A stretch of DNA of 64,000 nucleotides from Lysinibacillus pinottii (GTDB lineage Bacteria > Bacillota > Bacilli > Bacillales_A > Planococcaceae): contig NZ_JANTOO010000020.1 of NCBI RefSeq assembly GCF_024753545.1, positions 372,001 to 436,000 of the forward strand, written 5' to 3'. Shown piece by piece: positions 33,211 through 42,455 of the stretch. A program made the position numbers and the translations under genes. The notes under the pieces were generated by a model. It ran no database searches and had not been told where the DNA came from. It was given only the letters and a program-made list of their open reading frames with translations. Position 1 is the stretch's first letter, and every line of letters starts with the position of its first letter.

Positions 33211-34392
33211 TTATGATTGTGTTTTTTTCCTCTCTACCTTTTCAAACATAGAAACATTGATTAATATTCCCATTGCTAAAGATAGAATGATTATAGATGT
33301 ACCGCCATAGCTTATAAAAGGTAACGTTACACCGGTTAACGGGATTAACCCAGTTACACCCCCAAGATTTATAAACGATTGCCAGCCTATCCAGCTCGCA
33401 ATACCTGCCGCAATCATGCGTGCCATTGGATCCTTTGTTCGCAAAGCAATAGAAAAACCTTTATACACGATAAACCCTAAACCAGTCAGGACGATTAAAA
33501 CTCCCCATATCCCTAATTCTTCCATAATTATAGCCATAATAAAATCTGTTTGTGGTTCAGGTAGGTACCCTAATTTTTGAATGGATTGACCAAGTCCTCT
33601 TCCTTCTAAGCCGCCTCCACCAATTGCATAATAGCTATTGGCCACTTGGTGACCACTACCATTTTCATATTCGAACGGATTTAAATAAGATAAAATTCGC
33701 CCTTTTCGGTTATCAGTTAATAGTTCACCCTTGAATAACAAAAGTATGCCAAGGATTGCAGCACCGAATGCCGCCAATACACCAAAAAATTTCCAAAAGG
33801 TCTTAAAGGGAATACCACTGGAAGCTACGACGGATACGGCAATACCACATAAAATAATAACTGCCCCTAAATCTGTTTCAAATGCAACACCAGCCACTAC
33901 TAGAATCCATAGAAAAATGGGATAAAAGATTTCCGTCGGTTGAAGTTTTTCAAATGTATATTTTTGTGATTTGCGATAAAAAGCAGCTGCAAAATATAAA
34001 ATTATAAATAGTTTTGCATATTCAGATGGCTGAAAGTTTCCTAAACCAGGCACACGTATCCAACTTTGTGACCCTACATCTTCTGCACCATGCCCTGCTA
34101 CCTTTAGCCAAGTAAATAGAACAGCTAATATGATAGTAAGTATCATCATAATATTCTTATTCGCATAATGCTTATAAGGGAAAAATGCTGCCACAATAAA
34201 ACCTAAAGAGGCAACTATTAAATTGGTGATTTGCTTTTGGTAAAAGTAATCAGGCGCTTCTCCTTCACGTACAATAGCTACCATCATACTTGAACTATAA
34301 ATCATAATTAATCCAAATAAGCTCAATAATAGGACAGTAAAAAATAAGGGGTAATCAAAATTTTGTGCATATCGTTTTAAGTATTGTTTCAT
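33211..34392 (-). CDS. ftsW: FtsW-type peptidoglycan polymerase (SEDS family)
   Basis: A 393-residue, ten-helix SEDS protein with IMIYSSSM, LGNFQPSEYAKLFIILYFAAAF, FETDLGAVIILCGIAVSV, SYYAIGGGGLEGRGLGQSIQKLGYLPEPQTDFIMAIIMEELG and FISYGGTSIIILSLAMGILINVS. SEDS proteins polymerise glycan strands from lipid II with a partner class B PBP. Position between ylaN and pyc matches B. subtilis ftsW (ylaO), which favours FtsW over RodA or SpoVE. Confidence 0.93.
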   Translation of the reverse strand: MKQYLKRYAQNFDYPLFFTVLLLSLFGLIMIYSSSMMVAIVREGEAPDYFYQKQITNLIVASLGFIVAAFFPYKHYANKNIMMILTIILAVLFTWLKVAGHGAEDVGSQSWIRVPGLGNFQPSEYAKLFIILYFAAAFYRKSQKYTFEKLQPTEIFYPIFLWILVVAGVAFETDLGAVIILCGIAVSVVASSGIPFKTFWKFFGVLAAFGAAILGILLLFKGELLTDNRKGRILSYLNPFEYENGSGHQVANSYYAIGGGGLEGRGLGQSIQKLGYLPEPQTDFIMAIIMEELGIWGVLIVLTGLGFIVYKGFSIALRTKDPMARMIAAGIASWIGWQSFINLGGVTGLIPLTGVTLPFISYGGTSIIILSLAMGILINVSMFEKVERKKTQS

Positions 34393-34412
34393 GTGAAAAA
34401 CCTCGTTCTAGT

Positions 34413-34450
34413 AAAAAAACTCAAAGCGCAAAAAAGCGTTTGAGTTTTTT
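34413..34450 (-). terminator. Terminator between ylaN and ftsW
   Basis: AAAAAACTCAAAGCG pairs imperfectly with CGTTTGAGTTTTTT around an A-rich loop; T-runs on both strands. Confidence 0.85.
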
Positions 34451-34454
34451 CTTT

Positions 34455-34736
34455 TTATTTGTCTGTATACGCATCGTGTAGTACAGAAAGTTCTTTCTCG
34501 AGTGAATCGAGAATTTCCTTGCCTTTTTCACGTTCAATCAGACCTAGCTTCACAGCAAAATCAATTTCACGAGACAGGCCGAACATTTGTGTATCTAATA
34601 CTTCCTCATATAAAGGGCATTGTGGCATTGTTAAATGATCCATTTGTACTCGAATAAGGCGAGCAATCTTATCTGCATCAGCAATTAAAAGCTCCAAAGC
34701 CTTTTCTTGAAAAGAAGTTTGTGATTTCGTATCCAT
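34455..34736 (-). CDS. ylaN: YlaN, Fur-antagonist protein
   Basis: A 93-residue helical protein (DUF1507), [57 protein letters not shown], essentially as in other Bacillales. Recent work in B. subtilis and S. aureus shows YlaN binds Fe(II) and Fur and relieves Fur repression; the conserved Cys and His/Asp residues are present here. GGGGGCGTCCTC precedes the ATG. It lies upstream of ftsW but a terminator intervenes. Confidence 0.92.
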
Positions 34737-34918
34737 GAGGACGCCCCCATTATCTGATATTTCTTCGATTCTATCTTAATAAAGTTTATCTTTTAGTCGT
34801 TAAAAATGCAAGTGTCTTCATTGGAAAATACCGAATTCCAATTTTATTTCTTTATTATTTTTAGGCATTAGCGTTATACTATGTCATGGATATACAAGAT
34901 TTGAGGAGGATTTCTATC

Positions 34919-35419
34919 ATGGAAACAATAATTCCTATCAAGGGCGCAGTATCATATCAATTAACATTAGATCCCACTGTTTGGATTTTCGATGACCGTA
35001 AATTAGATTTAAAAACATATTTCACGACACAAGATGTTGAGGAAGATTCAGACATCAAATATATGCGTGAAGTTGGTGCTCACTGGTCTCGTGAGATTAT
35101 GGAAGGAGCTACATTTCCACCTACATTAAAATCAGAGCGTAAATTTGACCGTAAAGGAATGGAAACAGGCACATTTGGTATTGAATTAGGTCATTTCTTG
35201 AAAAATGCTGAAATTAAACCTGAAGCAACAAAGATTATCTTTGAATGTGAAAATGGTCAGGAATATCCTTTTTCTATTGAAGAAGCCTATAAACTTATTT
35301 TAAAATATAGCCAAGATGGCAAACCACTCTTAGAGGATGGTCCTATCCATGTATTAATGAGAGATGGTTCAAATCTTGACAATCCTATTAAAAACGTATT
35401 AGCCATTCGCGCTGAATAG
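34919..35419 (+). CDS. Conserved hypothetical protein, 166 aa
   Basis: A soluble, acidic 166-residue protein (METIIPIKGAVSYQLTLDPTVWIFDDRKLDLKTYF...GPIHVLMRDGSNLDNPIKNVLAIRAE). I do not recognise a family with a known function; annotations as peptidyl-prolyl isomerase seen on similar proteins are not supported by motifs visible here. AGGAGGA eight bases before ATG 34919 fixes the start. It lies 11 bases before ylaI on the same strand, so the two form an operon. Confidence 0.75.
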   Translation: METIIPIKGAVSYQLTLDPTVWIFDDRKLDLKTYFTTQDVEEDSDIKYMREVGAHWSREIMEGATFPPTLKSERKFDRKGMETGTFGIELGHFLKNAEIKPEATKIIFECENGQEYPFSIEEAYKLILKYSQDGKPLLEDGPIHVLMRDGSNLDNPIKNVLAIRAE

Positions 35420-35430
35420 GGGGGAATGCA

Positions 35431-35634
35431 ATGCGCGTAAAATGCGTAATTTGCGATACGATTCAAAATATAGACGATAATTTACCTTTAGCTAAAAAAT
35501 TACGTAATCGTCCAATCCATACTTATATGTGTGACAATTGCCATGATCGTATTAAAGAAAATACGGTTGCACGTTTAGAAACAGGTAATTTCCGTTTTTA
35601 TAGAACTTCACCACAAATGGATAAAGAATTTTAA
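35431..35634 (+). CDS. ylaI: YlaI-family zinc-ribbon protein (DUF2197)
   Basis: A 67-residue protein with two CxxC pairs, VKCVICDTIQ near residue 4 and MCDNCHDRI near residue 33, forming a likely zinc ribbon, followed by RLETGNFRFYRT. It corresponds to B. subtilis YlaI, function unknown. AGGGGGGAA precedes the ATG. A terminator follows. Confidence 0.85.
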   Translation: MRVKCVICDTIQNIDDNLPLAKKLRNRPIHTYMCDNCHDRIKENTVARLETGNFRFYRTSPQMDKEF

Positions 35635-35647
35635 TGTATAAAACCAA

Positions 35648-35679
35648 AAAGAGGTGCATCCCATAGGAGACACCTCTTT
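35648..35679 (+). terminator. Bidirectional terminator between ylaI and ABC operon
   Basis: AAAGAGGTG / CACCTCTTT 9-bp stem; minus continues TTGGTTTTATAC, plus ACTATATT. Confidence 0.7.
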
Positions 35680-35685
35680 ACTATA

Positions 35686-36480
35686 TTAGCCATTATTTTT
35701 AATAACCGACTTTTCTATCAACTCAACCACCTGATACATAATCGTTGCAAAAAATGCAATGATAAGCAAGGACATGAGCACAAGGTTAAAATTAAACACT
35801 TGGAAGCCGTAGATAATTAAATAGCCAAGACCTTTAGAGGCAACTAAAAACTCACCAACAATAACCCCAACCCACGATAGTCCCACATTCACCTTCAAGG
35901 TTGAAATTATGGTCGGAAAGGATGCTGGTAAGATGACTTCTCGAAAGATTTGCCACCTAGTTGCACCGAATGTTTGTAGGACTTTACTGTAATTCGGATC
36001 AACACCTTTAAAGGCCGTATATACTACGATGGTCGTAATAATAATGGAAATTAAAGCCCCCATCGCAATGATGGAAAAATAACCCGGGCCTAGTGCAACA
36101 ATAAGAATAGGTCCTAGCGCCACTTTTGGCATCGCATTTAAAATAACTAAATAAGGGTCGAGTACCTTCGATAGAAATGGTGACCACCACAATAGGATAG
36201 CTATGAGCGTCCCCAGTAAAGTCCCAGCAATAAAGCCAATAACCGTTTCCATTAATGTCACACCAACATGCAATGTTAAAGTTCCATCAATTACTTTTTC
36301 GATAAATGTATGCCAAACTTGTGTCGGTGAACTAAAAATTAAACGGTCAATCCATTCTAATCTAGAAAGCAGCTCCCAACCTCCAAAGAAAAGAAGCAGA
36401 ATAATAAGCTGATATAGCCGTACAAAGCGTTTTTCTTTTTTCAGCATTTGCTGATATTGTTTAAATAATGTGTTATCCAA
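35686..36480 (-). CDS. ABC transporter permease (SsuC/TauC/ThiX type)
   Basis: A 264-residue permease with six helices and the inner-membrane ABC loop EVILPASFPTIISTLKVNVGLSWVGVIVGEF (EAA motif form: TFGATRWQIFREVILPASFP). This type imports nitrate, sulfonates, taurine or thiamin precursors; the substrate is not determined by sequence. A TTG at 36480 preceded by AAGGAGCTGGAG overlaps the ATPase gene end by 8 bases and is the likely start; an ATG 14 codons upstream would lie deep in the ATPase gene. Confidence 0.85.
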   Translation of the reverse strand: MDNTLFKQYQQMLKKEKRFVRLYQLIILLLFFGGWELLSRLEWIDRLIFSSPTQVWHTFIEKVIDGTLTLHVGVTLMETVIGFIAGTLLGTLIAILLWWSPFLSKVLDPYLVILNAMPKVALGPILIVALGPGYFSIIAMGALISIIITTIVVYTAFKGVDPNYSKVLQTFGATRWQIFREVILPASFPTIISTLKVNVGLSWVGVIVGEFLVASKGLGYLIIYGFQVFNFNLVLMSLLIIAFFATIMYQVVELIEKSVIKNNG

Positions 36481-37240
36481 GGCTCTCCAGCTCCTTCCAA
36501 ATGATTTGGAATACATCTGCATAGGTCGGATGCTGTCTTACCTCAAACGGTGACAATTCACGAAGTTCTTCAGGTATTTCAAACACTTTATGCAATGTCC
36601 CTGGATTGGCAGAAAATAAAAAGACACGCTCACTCATAGCTATTGCCTCTCCAATATCATGTGTCACAAGAATTGCTGTCTTTCTATAGGTCTTTAATGT
36701 TTCTACAACTAAATCCTCAAGCTTTAATTTTGATTGATAATCAAGAGCTGAAAATGGTTCATCTAACAATAAAATTTTAGGGTTTACTGCTAAGGTGCGA
36801 GCAAGTGCCACACGTTGTCTCATACCCCCTGATAATTCTCGTGGATAATTGTTTCCCACATTTGGTAATCCTACTTCTTGCAAAAGAGCATTGGCGGTTA
36901 CTTTATGCGTATTATTGCTTCGCTCCATAATTTTCAAACCAATAGTAACGTTTTCTTCAATCGTTTTCCACGGAAATAAATAGTCCTGCTGAAGCATATA
37001 GCCAATGCTTGATTGATTATATGCCGATAGTTCCTCACCATCTATATAGACCTTGCCTTCTGTTGCTGGAAACAAACCAGCGATTATTGATAATAACGTC
37101 GTTTTGCCACAGCCACTAGGCCCGATAAAGGACACAAACTCTCCTTCACGAATGGCCAAGCTAATATCACGTAATACTTCCTTTGCCTGGGTGCTTGAAA
37201 AATAACTATGGTGAATATTCTCTAGCTGTAAAAATTCCAT
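36473..37240 (-). CDS. ABC transporter ATP-binding protein (SsuB/TauB type)
   Basis: A 255-residue ATPase: Walker A GPSGCGKTT (about residues 40-48), Q-loop YMLQQDYLFPW, signature LSGGMRQRVALARTLA, Walker B ILLLDEPFSALD, and H-loop VTHDIGEA. It energises import together with the permease downstream. Its ATG overlaps the binding-protein stop by one base (TAATG). No regulatory domain is present. Confidence 0.92.
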   Translation of the reverse strand: MEFLQLENIHHSYFSSTQAKEVLRDISLAIREGEFVSFIGPSGCGKTTLLSIIAGLFPATEGKVYIDGEELSAYNQSSIGYMLQQDYLFPWKTIEENVTIGLKIMERSNNTHKVTANALLQEVGLPNVGNNYPRELSGGMRQRVALARTLAVNPKILLLDEPFSALDYQSKLKLEDLVVETLKTYRKTAILVTHDIGEAIAMSERVFLFSANPGTLHKVFEIPEELRELSPFEVRQHPTYADVFQIIWKELESLG

Positions 37241-38232
37241 TACTCAGCAGCCTTTTTAGCAAAAGTTGTGTTCACAAGTTTTTCATACTCCACACGTTGA
37301 GGAAGTTCACCTGCTTCCTCCATTATTGTTTGCAAGTTATCCCACTCCCCCTCATCGAGGATTGGGTCTGTTGCATAAGAGCCTTGTGCTTTATAACGCT
37401 CGATTACTGTTTCAATAATCGCAACATCTACATTTTCAAAATAAGGTTGAATAATTTTTGCCACTTCAGCGGCACTCTCTTGCTGTACAAAATCCTGTGC
37501 TCGCTGCAAGGCATTTGTAAAGGCTTGAACTGTCTTCTTATCATCCTTTAAATAACTGCTTTTCGCCATAAAGGACGTATAAGGCAAATTACCAGACTCA
37601 GTGCCAAAAGATGCTACAATATAGCCTTTCCCCTCTTTTTCAAATACGCTAGCTGTTGGTTCAAATAGCTGCACATAATCACCAGTACCCGAGGCAAAAG
37701 CTGTAGCAATATTCGCAAAATCAATATTTTGTATAAGGGTTAAATCATTAACAGGGTCAATGCCATGCTTCTTCAACACAAATTCCCCTGCCATTTGCGG
37801 CATTCCGCCTTTACGCTGCCCTAAAAATGTAGAATCCTTCAATTGATCCCATGAAAATTTATTTATTTTTTCCCTTGCAACTAAAAAAGTACCGTCAGTT
37901 TGGGTTAACTGAGCAAAATTCTGAATGGGATCATTCGCCCCTTGTAATGTGACGTAAATGGAAGTTTCTGACCCGACTAAAGCAATATCAATACCATCTG
38001 ACAGCAATGCCGTCATAGTTTTATCGCCACCAGCTATCGTTTGTAGCTCTACAGAAAGACCCTCATCCTTGAAGAATCCTTTTTCAAGCGCTACATATTG
38101 AGGTGCATAAAAAATCGAACGAGTTACTTCTCCAACTTTGACTTTTTCTAGCTCTGCTTTATTACATGCTGTCAAAGAAAGGAGTAACAAAGCAATGACA
38201 CCTATTAGAAAACCTTTTGTAAGCCAACGCAT
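37240..38232 (-). CDS. ABC transporter substrate-binding lipoprotein (NMT1/THI5-like)
   Basis: A 330-residue lipoprotein with signal LIGVIALLLLSLTAC and Cys after the LTA lipobox, then an NMT1/SsuA-like fold (VKVGEVTRSIFYAPQYVALEKGFFKDEGLSVEL...GGDKTMTALLSDGIDIALVGSE...). Relatives bind HMP, sulfonates or related ligands; the ligand here is unknown and no thiamin riboswitch was recognised upstream. GGAGGAAAGGG fixes ATG 38232. It is the first gene of a three-gene operon. Confidence 0.87.
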   Translation of the reverse strand: MRWLTKGFLIGVIALLLLSLTACNKAELEKVKVGEVTRSIFYAPQYVALEKGFFKDEGLSVELQTIAGGDKTMTALLSDGIDIALVGSETSIYVTLQGANDPIQNFAQLTQTDGTFLVAREKINKFSWDQLKDSTFLGQRKGGMPQMAGEFVLKKHGIDPVNDLTLIQNIDFANIATAFASGTGDYVQLFEPTASVFEKEGKGYIVASFGTESGNLPYTSFMAKSSYLKDDKKTVQAFTNALQRAQDFVQQESAAEVAKIIQPYFENVDVAIIETVIERYKAQGSYATDPILDEGEWDNLQTIMEEAGELPQRVEYEKLVNTTFAKKAAE

Positions 38233-38387
38233 TCCCTTTCCTCCTTGATGTGATGAAAATAAGCCTATCGACATTAACTTATTCACATCTGAAGAATTCG
38301 GTGCCAACCATTTTATATTGATTTTGTAATTGTGTAGCATTAGGTATGCAATAGGATTTTTTTGAAGAAGTTTTTAGTTATATAAAA

Positions 38388-38423
38388 AAACAGCCTTAGC
38401 AATTACTGTGCTAAGGCTGTTTG
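38388..38423 (-). terminator. Terminator after ylaH
   Basis: AAACAGCCTTAGCA / TGCTAAGGCTGTTT long perfect stem; minus strand continues TTTTATATAAC. Confidence 0.9.
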
Positions 38424-38464
38424 ATAAACGATTAAAGCTCTAAATATATAATACGTACTGCCTT

Positions 38465-38863
38465 TTATTGATTGGCAGCTTGTTGCTCTTCTCTTTTTTC
38501 ACGCCATAATCTTGTTTTATAAACAATTAAAATTAAGGCGGCTACAATCAAGCCCTCAATCATTGGCAAGAATAGAGCGAAGAATGTTAGCATGATACAA
38601 CCCAAAAAGAGGAACGCATAAATAATAATGTTTTGAGATAGTTTTAATTTCTTGGCAAAGCCAAGCTTATAGACAATGGCAGAAAGTGCAAATACAAGAA
38701 GAAATACAACATAGCCTGCAATTTCATAGCTTGGTAAATTTTCGTATAAAAATCTAGTTATACCCGCCATTCTTCCAAAAACTCTTGTTGTTTCCTCGGA
38801 ACTTGTCTGTGCAGCAACTTGAATAACATTTAGTTCACCCAATAAAGCGGACTTAATATCCAA
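38465..38863 (-). CDS. ylaH: YlaH-like membrane protein
   Basis: A 132-residue protein with three transmembrane helices (YVVFLLVFALSAIVYKLGFA, IIYAFLFLGCIMLTFFALFLP, IEGLIVAALILIVYKTRLW) and a charged C-terminus, matching YlaH next to typA (ylaG) in B. subtilis. Function unknown. TTG at 38863 with GAGGAG upstream is favoured; an in-frame ATG six codons earlier overlaps that site. It lies 29 bases after typA. Confidence 0.8.
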   Translation of the reverse strand: MDIKSALLGELNVIQVAAQTSSEETTRVFGRMAGITRFLYENLPSYEIAGYVVFLLVFALSAIVYKLGFAKKLKLSQNIIIYAFLFLGCIMLTFFALFLPMIEGLIVAALILIVYKTRLWREKREEQQAANQ

Positions 38864-38892
38864 GACTCCTCTTCCTTTCATGTCAGCGAAAA

Positions 38893-40737
38893 TTATTGTT
38901 CTGCGTTACGTAATTTTTTCGCTGCTTTCTCACGTTCATTTTTATCTAGAATTTTTTTACGCAGACGAATAGATTCTGGTGTAATTTCTAAATACTCATC
39001 ATCACCTAAGTATTCAAGCGCTTCTTCTAAAGATAAAATACGTGGTTTTTTAATAACATTCGTTTGGTCTTTATTTGCTGAACGAATGTTTGTTTTTTGT
39101 TTCATTTTAGTGATGTTTACAGTGATATCAGCGTCACGAGTATTTTCTCCAACGATCATACCTTCGTAAATATCTGTACCTGGCTCCAAGAACAGTGTAC
39201 CACGATCTTCAATTTGCATCATACCATAAGTTGTTGATTTACCAGTTTCCATAGAAACTAGCACACCTTGGTGACGTCCACCAATTTTACCTGGTAGTAA
39301 TGGTTGGTAGCAATCAAACGTATGGTTGATAATACCAAAACCTTTTGTCATTGACATGAATTCAGTCGTATAACCGATCAAACCACGAGCCGGTACTAAG
39401 AACGTTAAACGAACTTGACCACTGCCGTTATTCACCATATCAAGCATTTCACCTTTACGTGTACCAATAGATTCAATAATTGAACCAACATTTTCTTCCG
39501 GTACATCGATTTGAACGCGCTCAAATGGTTCACATTTTACACCATCGATTTCACGCACGATTACTTGTGGTTTTGATACTTGTAATTCAAAACCTTCACG
39601 ACGCATATTTTCGATAAGGATCGATAGGTGAAGCTCACCACGACCTGAAACTGTCCAAGCATCTGGAGAGTCAGTATCTTCAACTCGTAATGATACGTCC
39701 GTTTGTAATTGAGCACGTAAACGCTCTTCTACTTTACGAGATGTAACCCATTTCCCTTCACGACCTGCAAATGGAGAGTTGTTTACTAAGAATGTCATTT
39801 GTAAAGTTGGTTCATCGATACGTAATGGCGTAAGCGCTTCTTGATGCTCAACAGGACAAACTGTTTCACCTACGTTGATATCTTCCATACCAGAAACGGC
39901 GATTAAATCACCAGCTTTTGCTGTCTCTACTTCTTCACGTTTTAAACCGAAGAAACCAAAGATCTTCGTTACACGGAAGTTTTTCACTGTACCATCTAAT
40001 TTCATCAGTGCAACTTGTTGACCTACAGAAATTGTTCCACGGAATACGCGGCCAATTCCGATACGTCCAACGAAGTCATTATAGTCAAGTAAAGCTACTT
40101 GGAATTGTAATGGGTCTTCTGAGTTATCAACTGGTGCTGGGATAGATTCAATAACTTTTTCAAATAGACATTTCATATTTTCTTCTTGTTTAGATGGATC
40201 AGCGTCTAAAGAAGCTGTACCATTTACACCTGAAGCATAGACTACAGGGAAGTCTAATTGATCGTCATCTGCACCTAGCTCGATAAATAATTCAAGTACT
40301 TCATCTACTACTTCTAGTGGACGAGCTGAGTCTTTGTCTACTTTATTAACAACAACGATTGGTGTTAGACGTTGTTCTAATGCTTTTTTTAATACGAAAC
40401 GTGTTTGAGGCATACAACCTTCATACGCATCGACAACTAGTAAAACGCCGTCTACCATTTTTAAAATACGTTCTACCTCACCACCAAAGTCAGCGTGTCC
40501 AGGCGTATCAAGGATGTTGATACGAGTTCCTTCATAGTTTACTGCTGTATTTTTAGCTAAAATCGTAATACCACGTTCGCGTTCAATATCATTAGAGTCC
40601 ATTGCACGTTCTTCAACACGTTCGTTTGAACGGAATGTACCTGATTGTTTTAGTAATTGGTCGACTAAGGTAGTTTTACCATGGTCAACGTGGGCGATTA
40701 TTGCGATATTGCGAAGATCTTGACGTAAGTTTGTCAT
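38893..40737 (-). CDS. typA: Translational GTPase TypA/BipA
   Basis: A 614-residue GTPase with G1 AHVDHGKTTL, G2 ERGITI, G3 DTPGHADFGGE, G4 VVNKVD and the TypA C-terminal region (RGLIGYTTEFMSMTKGFGIINHTFDCYQPLLPGKIGGRHQGVLVS). It binds ribosomes and helps 50S assembly and stress or cold growth. GGAGTGG precedes the ATG. A minus-strand TGCTATAAT extended -10 lies at 40779-40787 upstream. Confidence 0.97.
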   Translation of the reverse strand: MTNLRQDLRNIAIIAHVDHGKTTLVDQLLKQSGTFRSNERVEERAMDSNDIERERGITILAKNTAVNYEGTRINILDTPGHADFGGEVERILKMVDGVLLVVDAYEGCMPQTRFVLKKALEQRLTPIVVVNKVDKDSARPLEVVDEVLELFIELGADDDQLDFPVVYASGVNGTASLDADPSKQEENMKCLFEKVIESIPAPVDNSEDPLQFQVALLDYNDFVGRIGIGRVFRGTISVGQQVALMKLDGTVKNFRVTKIFGFFGLKREEVETAKAGDLIAVSGMEDINVGETVCPVEHQEALTPLRIDEPTLQMTFLVNNSPFAGREGKWVTSRKVEERLRAQLQTDVSLRVEDTDSPDAWTVSGRGELHLSILIENMRREGFELQVSKPQVIVREIDGVKCEPFERVQIDVPEENVGSIIESIGTRKGEMLDMVNNGSGQVRLTFLVPARGLIGYTTEFMSMTKGFGIINHTFDCYQPLLPGKIGGRHQGVLVSMETGKSTTYGMMQIEDRGTLFLEPGTDIYEGMIVGENTRDADITVNITKMKQKTNIRSANKDQTNVIKKPRILSLEEALEYLGDDEYLEITPESIRLRKKILDKNEREKAAKKLRNAEQ

Positions 40738-40778
40738 TATTCCACTCCATATTCTTTTTTCGAATGTTTAACTGTGAT

Positions 40779-40808
40779 ATTATAGCACAAGAAGGATAGA
40801 AATGTCCT
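40779..40808 (-). promoter_or_regulatory. Predicted SigA promoter of typA
   Basis: Minus strand: AGGACA (40803-40808), 18-base spacer, TATAAT (40779-40784) with an extended TGC just upstream. It lies about 40 bases before the typA start codon. Confidence 0.55.
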
Positions 40809-40875
40809 TATTAGAATTTCCATCATTCTAAAAAATATATTTGATTGATAAATTTTTTATATAGGAGGCTAGGCT

Positions 40876-41061
40876 ATGAATCGTGCAAAATTCGTAATGG
40901 CTATTTATGCATTAGCAGCTGTTTTAGCAATGTGTTCAATTGGCTATTCAGTGGCGGCTAGTAGTGTACTTGGTGCAATAGCAGGTATTGTCGCTACTTG
41001 TGTCATTTTCATGACAGCCTTTAAAATGAAGCGTAAACTACGTATGCAAGGTTTACTTTAG
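40876..41061 (+). CDS. ylaF: YlaF-like small membrane protein (DUF5325)
   Basis: A 61-residue protein with two membrane helices (FVMAIYALAAVLAMCSIGYSVA, VLGAIAGIVATCVIFMTAF) and a basic tail KMKRKLRM. Size and position next to typA match B. subtilis YlaF. Function unknown. ATAGGAGGCTAGGCT precedes the ATG. A strong terminator follows. Confidence 0.8.
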   Translation: MNRAKFVMAIYALAAVLAMCSIGYSVAASSVLGAIAGIVATCVIFMTAFKMKRKLRMQGLL

Positions 41062-41065
41062 TTAA

Positions 41066-41103
41066 AAAAAGGAGCTGTCTAGTAACTAGACGGCTCCTTT
41101 TTA
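41066..41103 (+). terminator. Bidirectional terminator between ylaF and suhB
   Basis: AAAGGAGCTGTCTAG pairs with CTAGACGGCTCCTTT (one G-U), with A/T runs on both sides; it overlaps the suhB stop region. Confidence 0.88.
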
Positions 41104-41895
41104 TTCATAAGGTACAATATATTTTTCCAATAATTCTCTATGAATGGAAGGATTAGCGATAATAAAAGTGTCTTGATGCAAGAAGTCAAAGCCCTCTCCA
41201 TGCAAATTTGTGGCAATGGCCCCAACCTCTTGAGCAATAATGGTACCACCTGCTATATCCCACGGTGATAGGCGCATGGAAACGTAAGCATCCAACTTCC
41301 CACTAACAACAAATGCGATTTCCATACAAGCTGAGCCATAGGAACGCGTGCCCCTAACTTTGCGGACCATTTCAATGACCTTTTCATGATGAATATGTCG
41401 ATTAGGTGCTACCCAATGTGCATTGATGCCGATGACTGATTCCTCCATCGTAACGGATTGAAGTTTCCGCAATGGAGAATCGTTATACCATGCGCCTTGG
41501 CCTTCAATCGCATAAAATAAATCTTCACGCATGACATCAAATATGTACCCTAACTTGCCTACCCCATTAATAAAAATACCTATTGAAATCATAAAGTGAC
41601 GATGTTGTTTGACAAAATTCATTGTGCCATCTATTGGATCAATAATCCAAACTACACCATCTAATGACTCTACCTTTTCTCCCATTCCTTCTTCGCCTAA
41701 AATTTTGTGGGCTGGATTAAAAGCTTTAATTTGGTCGATAAAAAATAACTCAGTCTCTCGGTCAATATTTGTTACCAGGTCATTGGCACCTGATTTTGTC
41801 TCAATGACTAAATTATACGAGAAGGCTTTTCGAATACGCCTTCCAGCTTCAAAGATTATACTTTTCGCAAATTCATCTATTTGTTGTAAATCCAA
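41101..41895 (-). CDS. suhB: Inositol monophosphatase family protein (YktC)
   Basis: A 264-residue Mg-dependent phosphatase with metal motifs LGEEGMGE, WIIDPIDGTMNFVKQH and LSPWDIAGGTIIAQEVGA. Such enzymes dephosphorylate myo-inositol phosphates and related sugars; B. subtilis YktC is an active inositol monophosphatase. The start is TTG at 41895 preceded by GGGTGGG, and no better ATG exists nearby. Confidence 0.9.
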   Translation of the reverse strand: MDLQQIDEFAKSIIFEAGRRIRKAFSYNLVIETKSGANDLVTNIDRETELFFIDQIKAFNPAHKILGEEGMGEKVESLDGVVWIIDPIDGTMNFVKQHRHFMISIGIFINGVGKLGYIFDVMREDLFYAIEGQGAWYNDSPLRKLQSVTMEESVIGINAHWVAPNRHIHHEKVIEMVRKVRGTRSYGSACMEIAFVVSGKLDAYVSMRLSPWDIAGGTIIAQEVGAIATNLHGEGFDFLHQDTFIIANPSIHRELLEKYIVPYE

Positions 41896-42073
41896 TTAAA
41901 ACCCACCCTTCGAATATAAGAAAAAGCCTTTTCTTTCCTCACTCTTTATTCATTTAGTTTCATCTGTTCCATCTCTTTACAATGTCTTTATAGCGATATA
42001 AAACATGAATTTCCAGAATTACTGAAATTCATTTCGCTTAATATAGTATCTATTTTACCCTTTGTCACAATAA

Positions 42074-42112
42074 AAATCACCTGCTGTCGGAATATTCAGC
42101 AAGTGATTTTTT
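42074..42112 (-). terminator. Terminator after the small coiled-coil gene
   Basis: AAATCACCTGCTG / CAGCAAGTGATTT with T-runs on both sides, between the 65-aa gene and suhB. Confidence 0.82.
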
Positions 42113-42132
42113 AAATGGGTATAAGATTTTGA

Positions 42133-42330
42133 TTACGCATAGGCGTGCAAGCTTTCAAGTTCCATCTGGATTTCTCCAAGACGTTTTTTACTTTTTTCAA
42201 TTTCAATTTCGTTTTTTTCATTCATCGCTGCAAACAGCGAAGCTAATTCATAATCTAATTCCAATTGTAAAATGTGTTCATATTGCTTTTCAATGTCAAC
42301 TTTACGTATAATTTTTACGATTGGTTTCAT
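42133..42330 (-). CDS. Small coiled-coil protein, unknown
   Basis: A 65-residue, highly charged helical protein (MKPIVKIIRKVDIEKQYEHILQLELDYELASLFAAMNEKNEIEIEKSKKRLGEIQMELESL), probably a coiled coil. No family recognised. AAAAGGAAG before the ATG and a clear terminator after the stop support expression. It is divergent from yktB. Confidence 0.68.
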   Translation of the reverse strand: MKPIVKIIRKVDIEKQYEHILQLELDYELASLFAAMNEKNEIEIEKSKKRLGEIQMELESLHAYA

Positions 42331-42455
42331 AAAAACACTTCCTTTTTTAAATTTTTTTACAAAAACTTTTCTAATTCGATATAGTTCTTGTTATAAGATT
42401 TTTTCCCAAAATCAGCGTAAAATAAACCTTATAAAACGAAAGGAGTAAAATAAAA

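Noticed and set aside
38233..38464. Possible thiamin (TPP) riboswitch before the NMT1-type ABC operon
   Set aside because: No CTGAGA / ACCTGA core pair was found; the only structure is the ylaH terminator.
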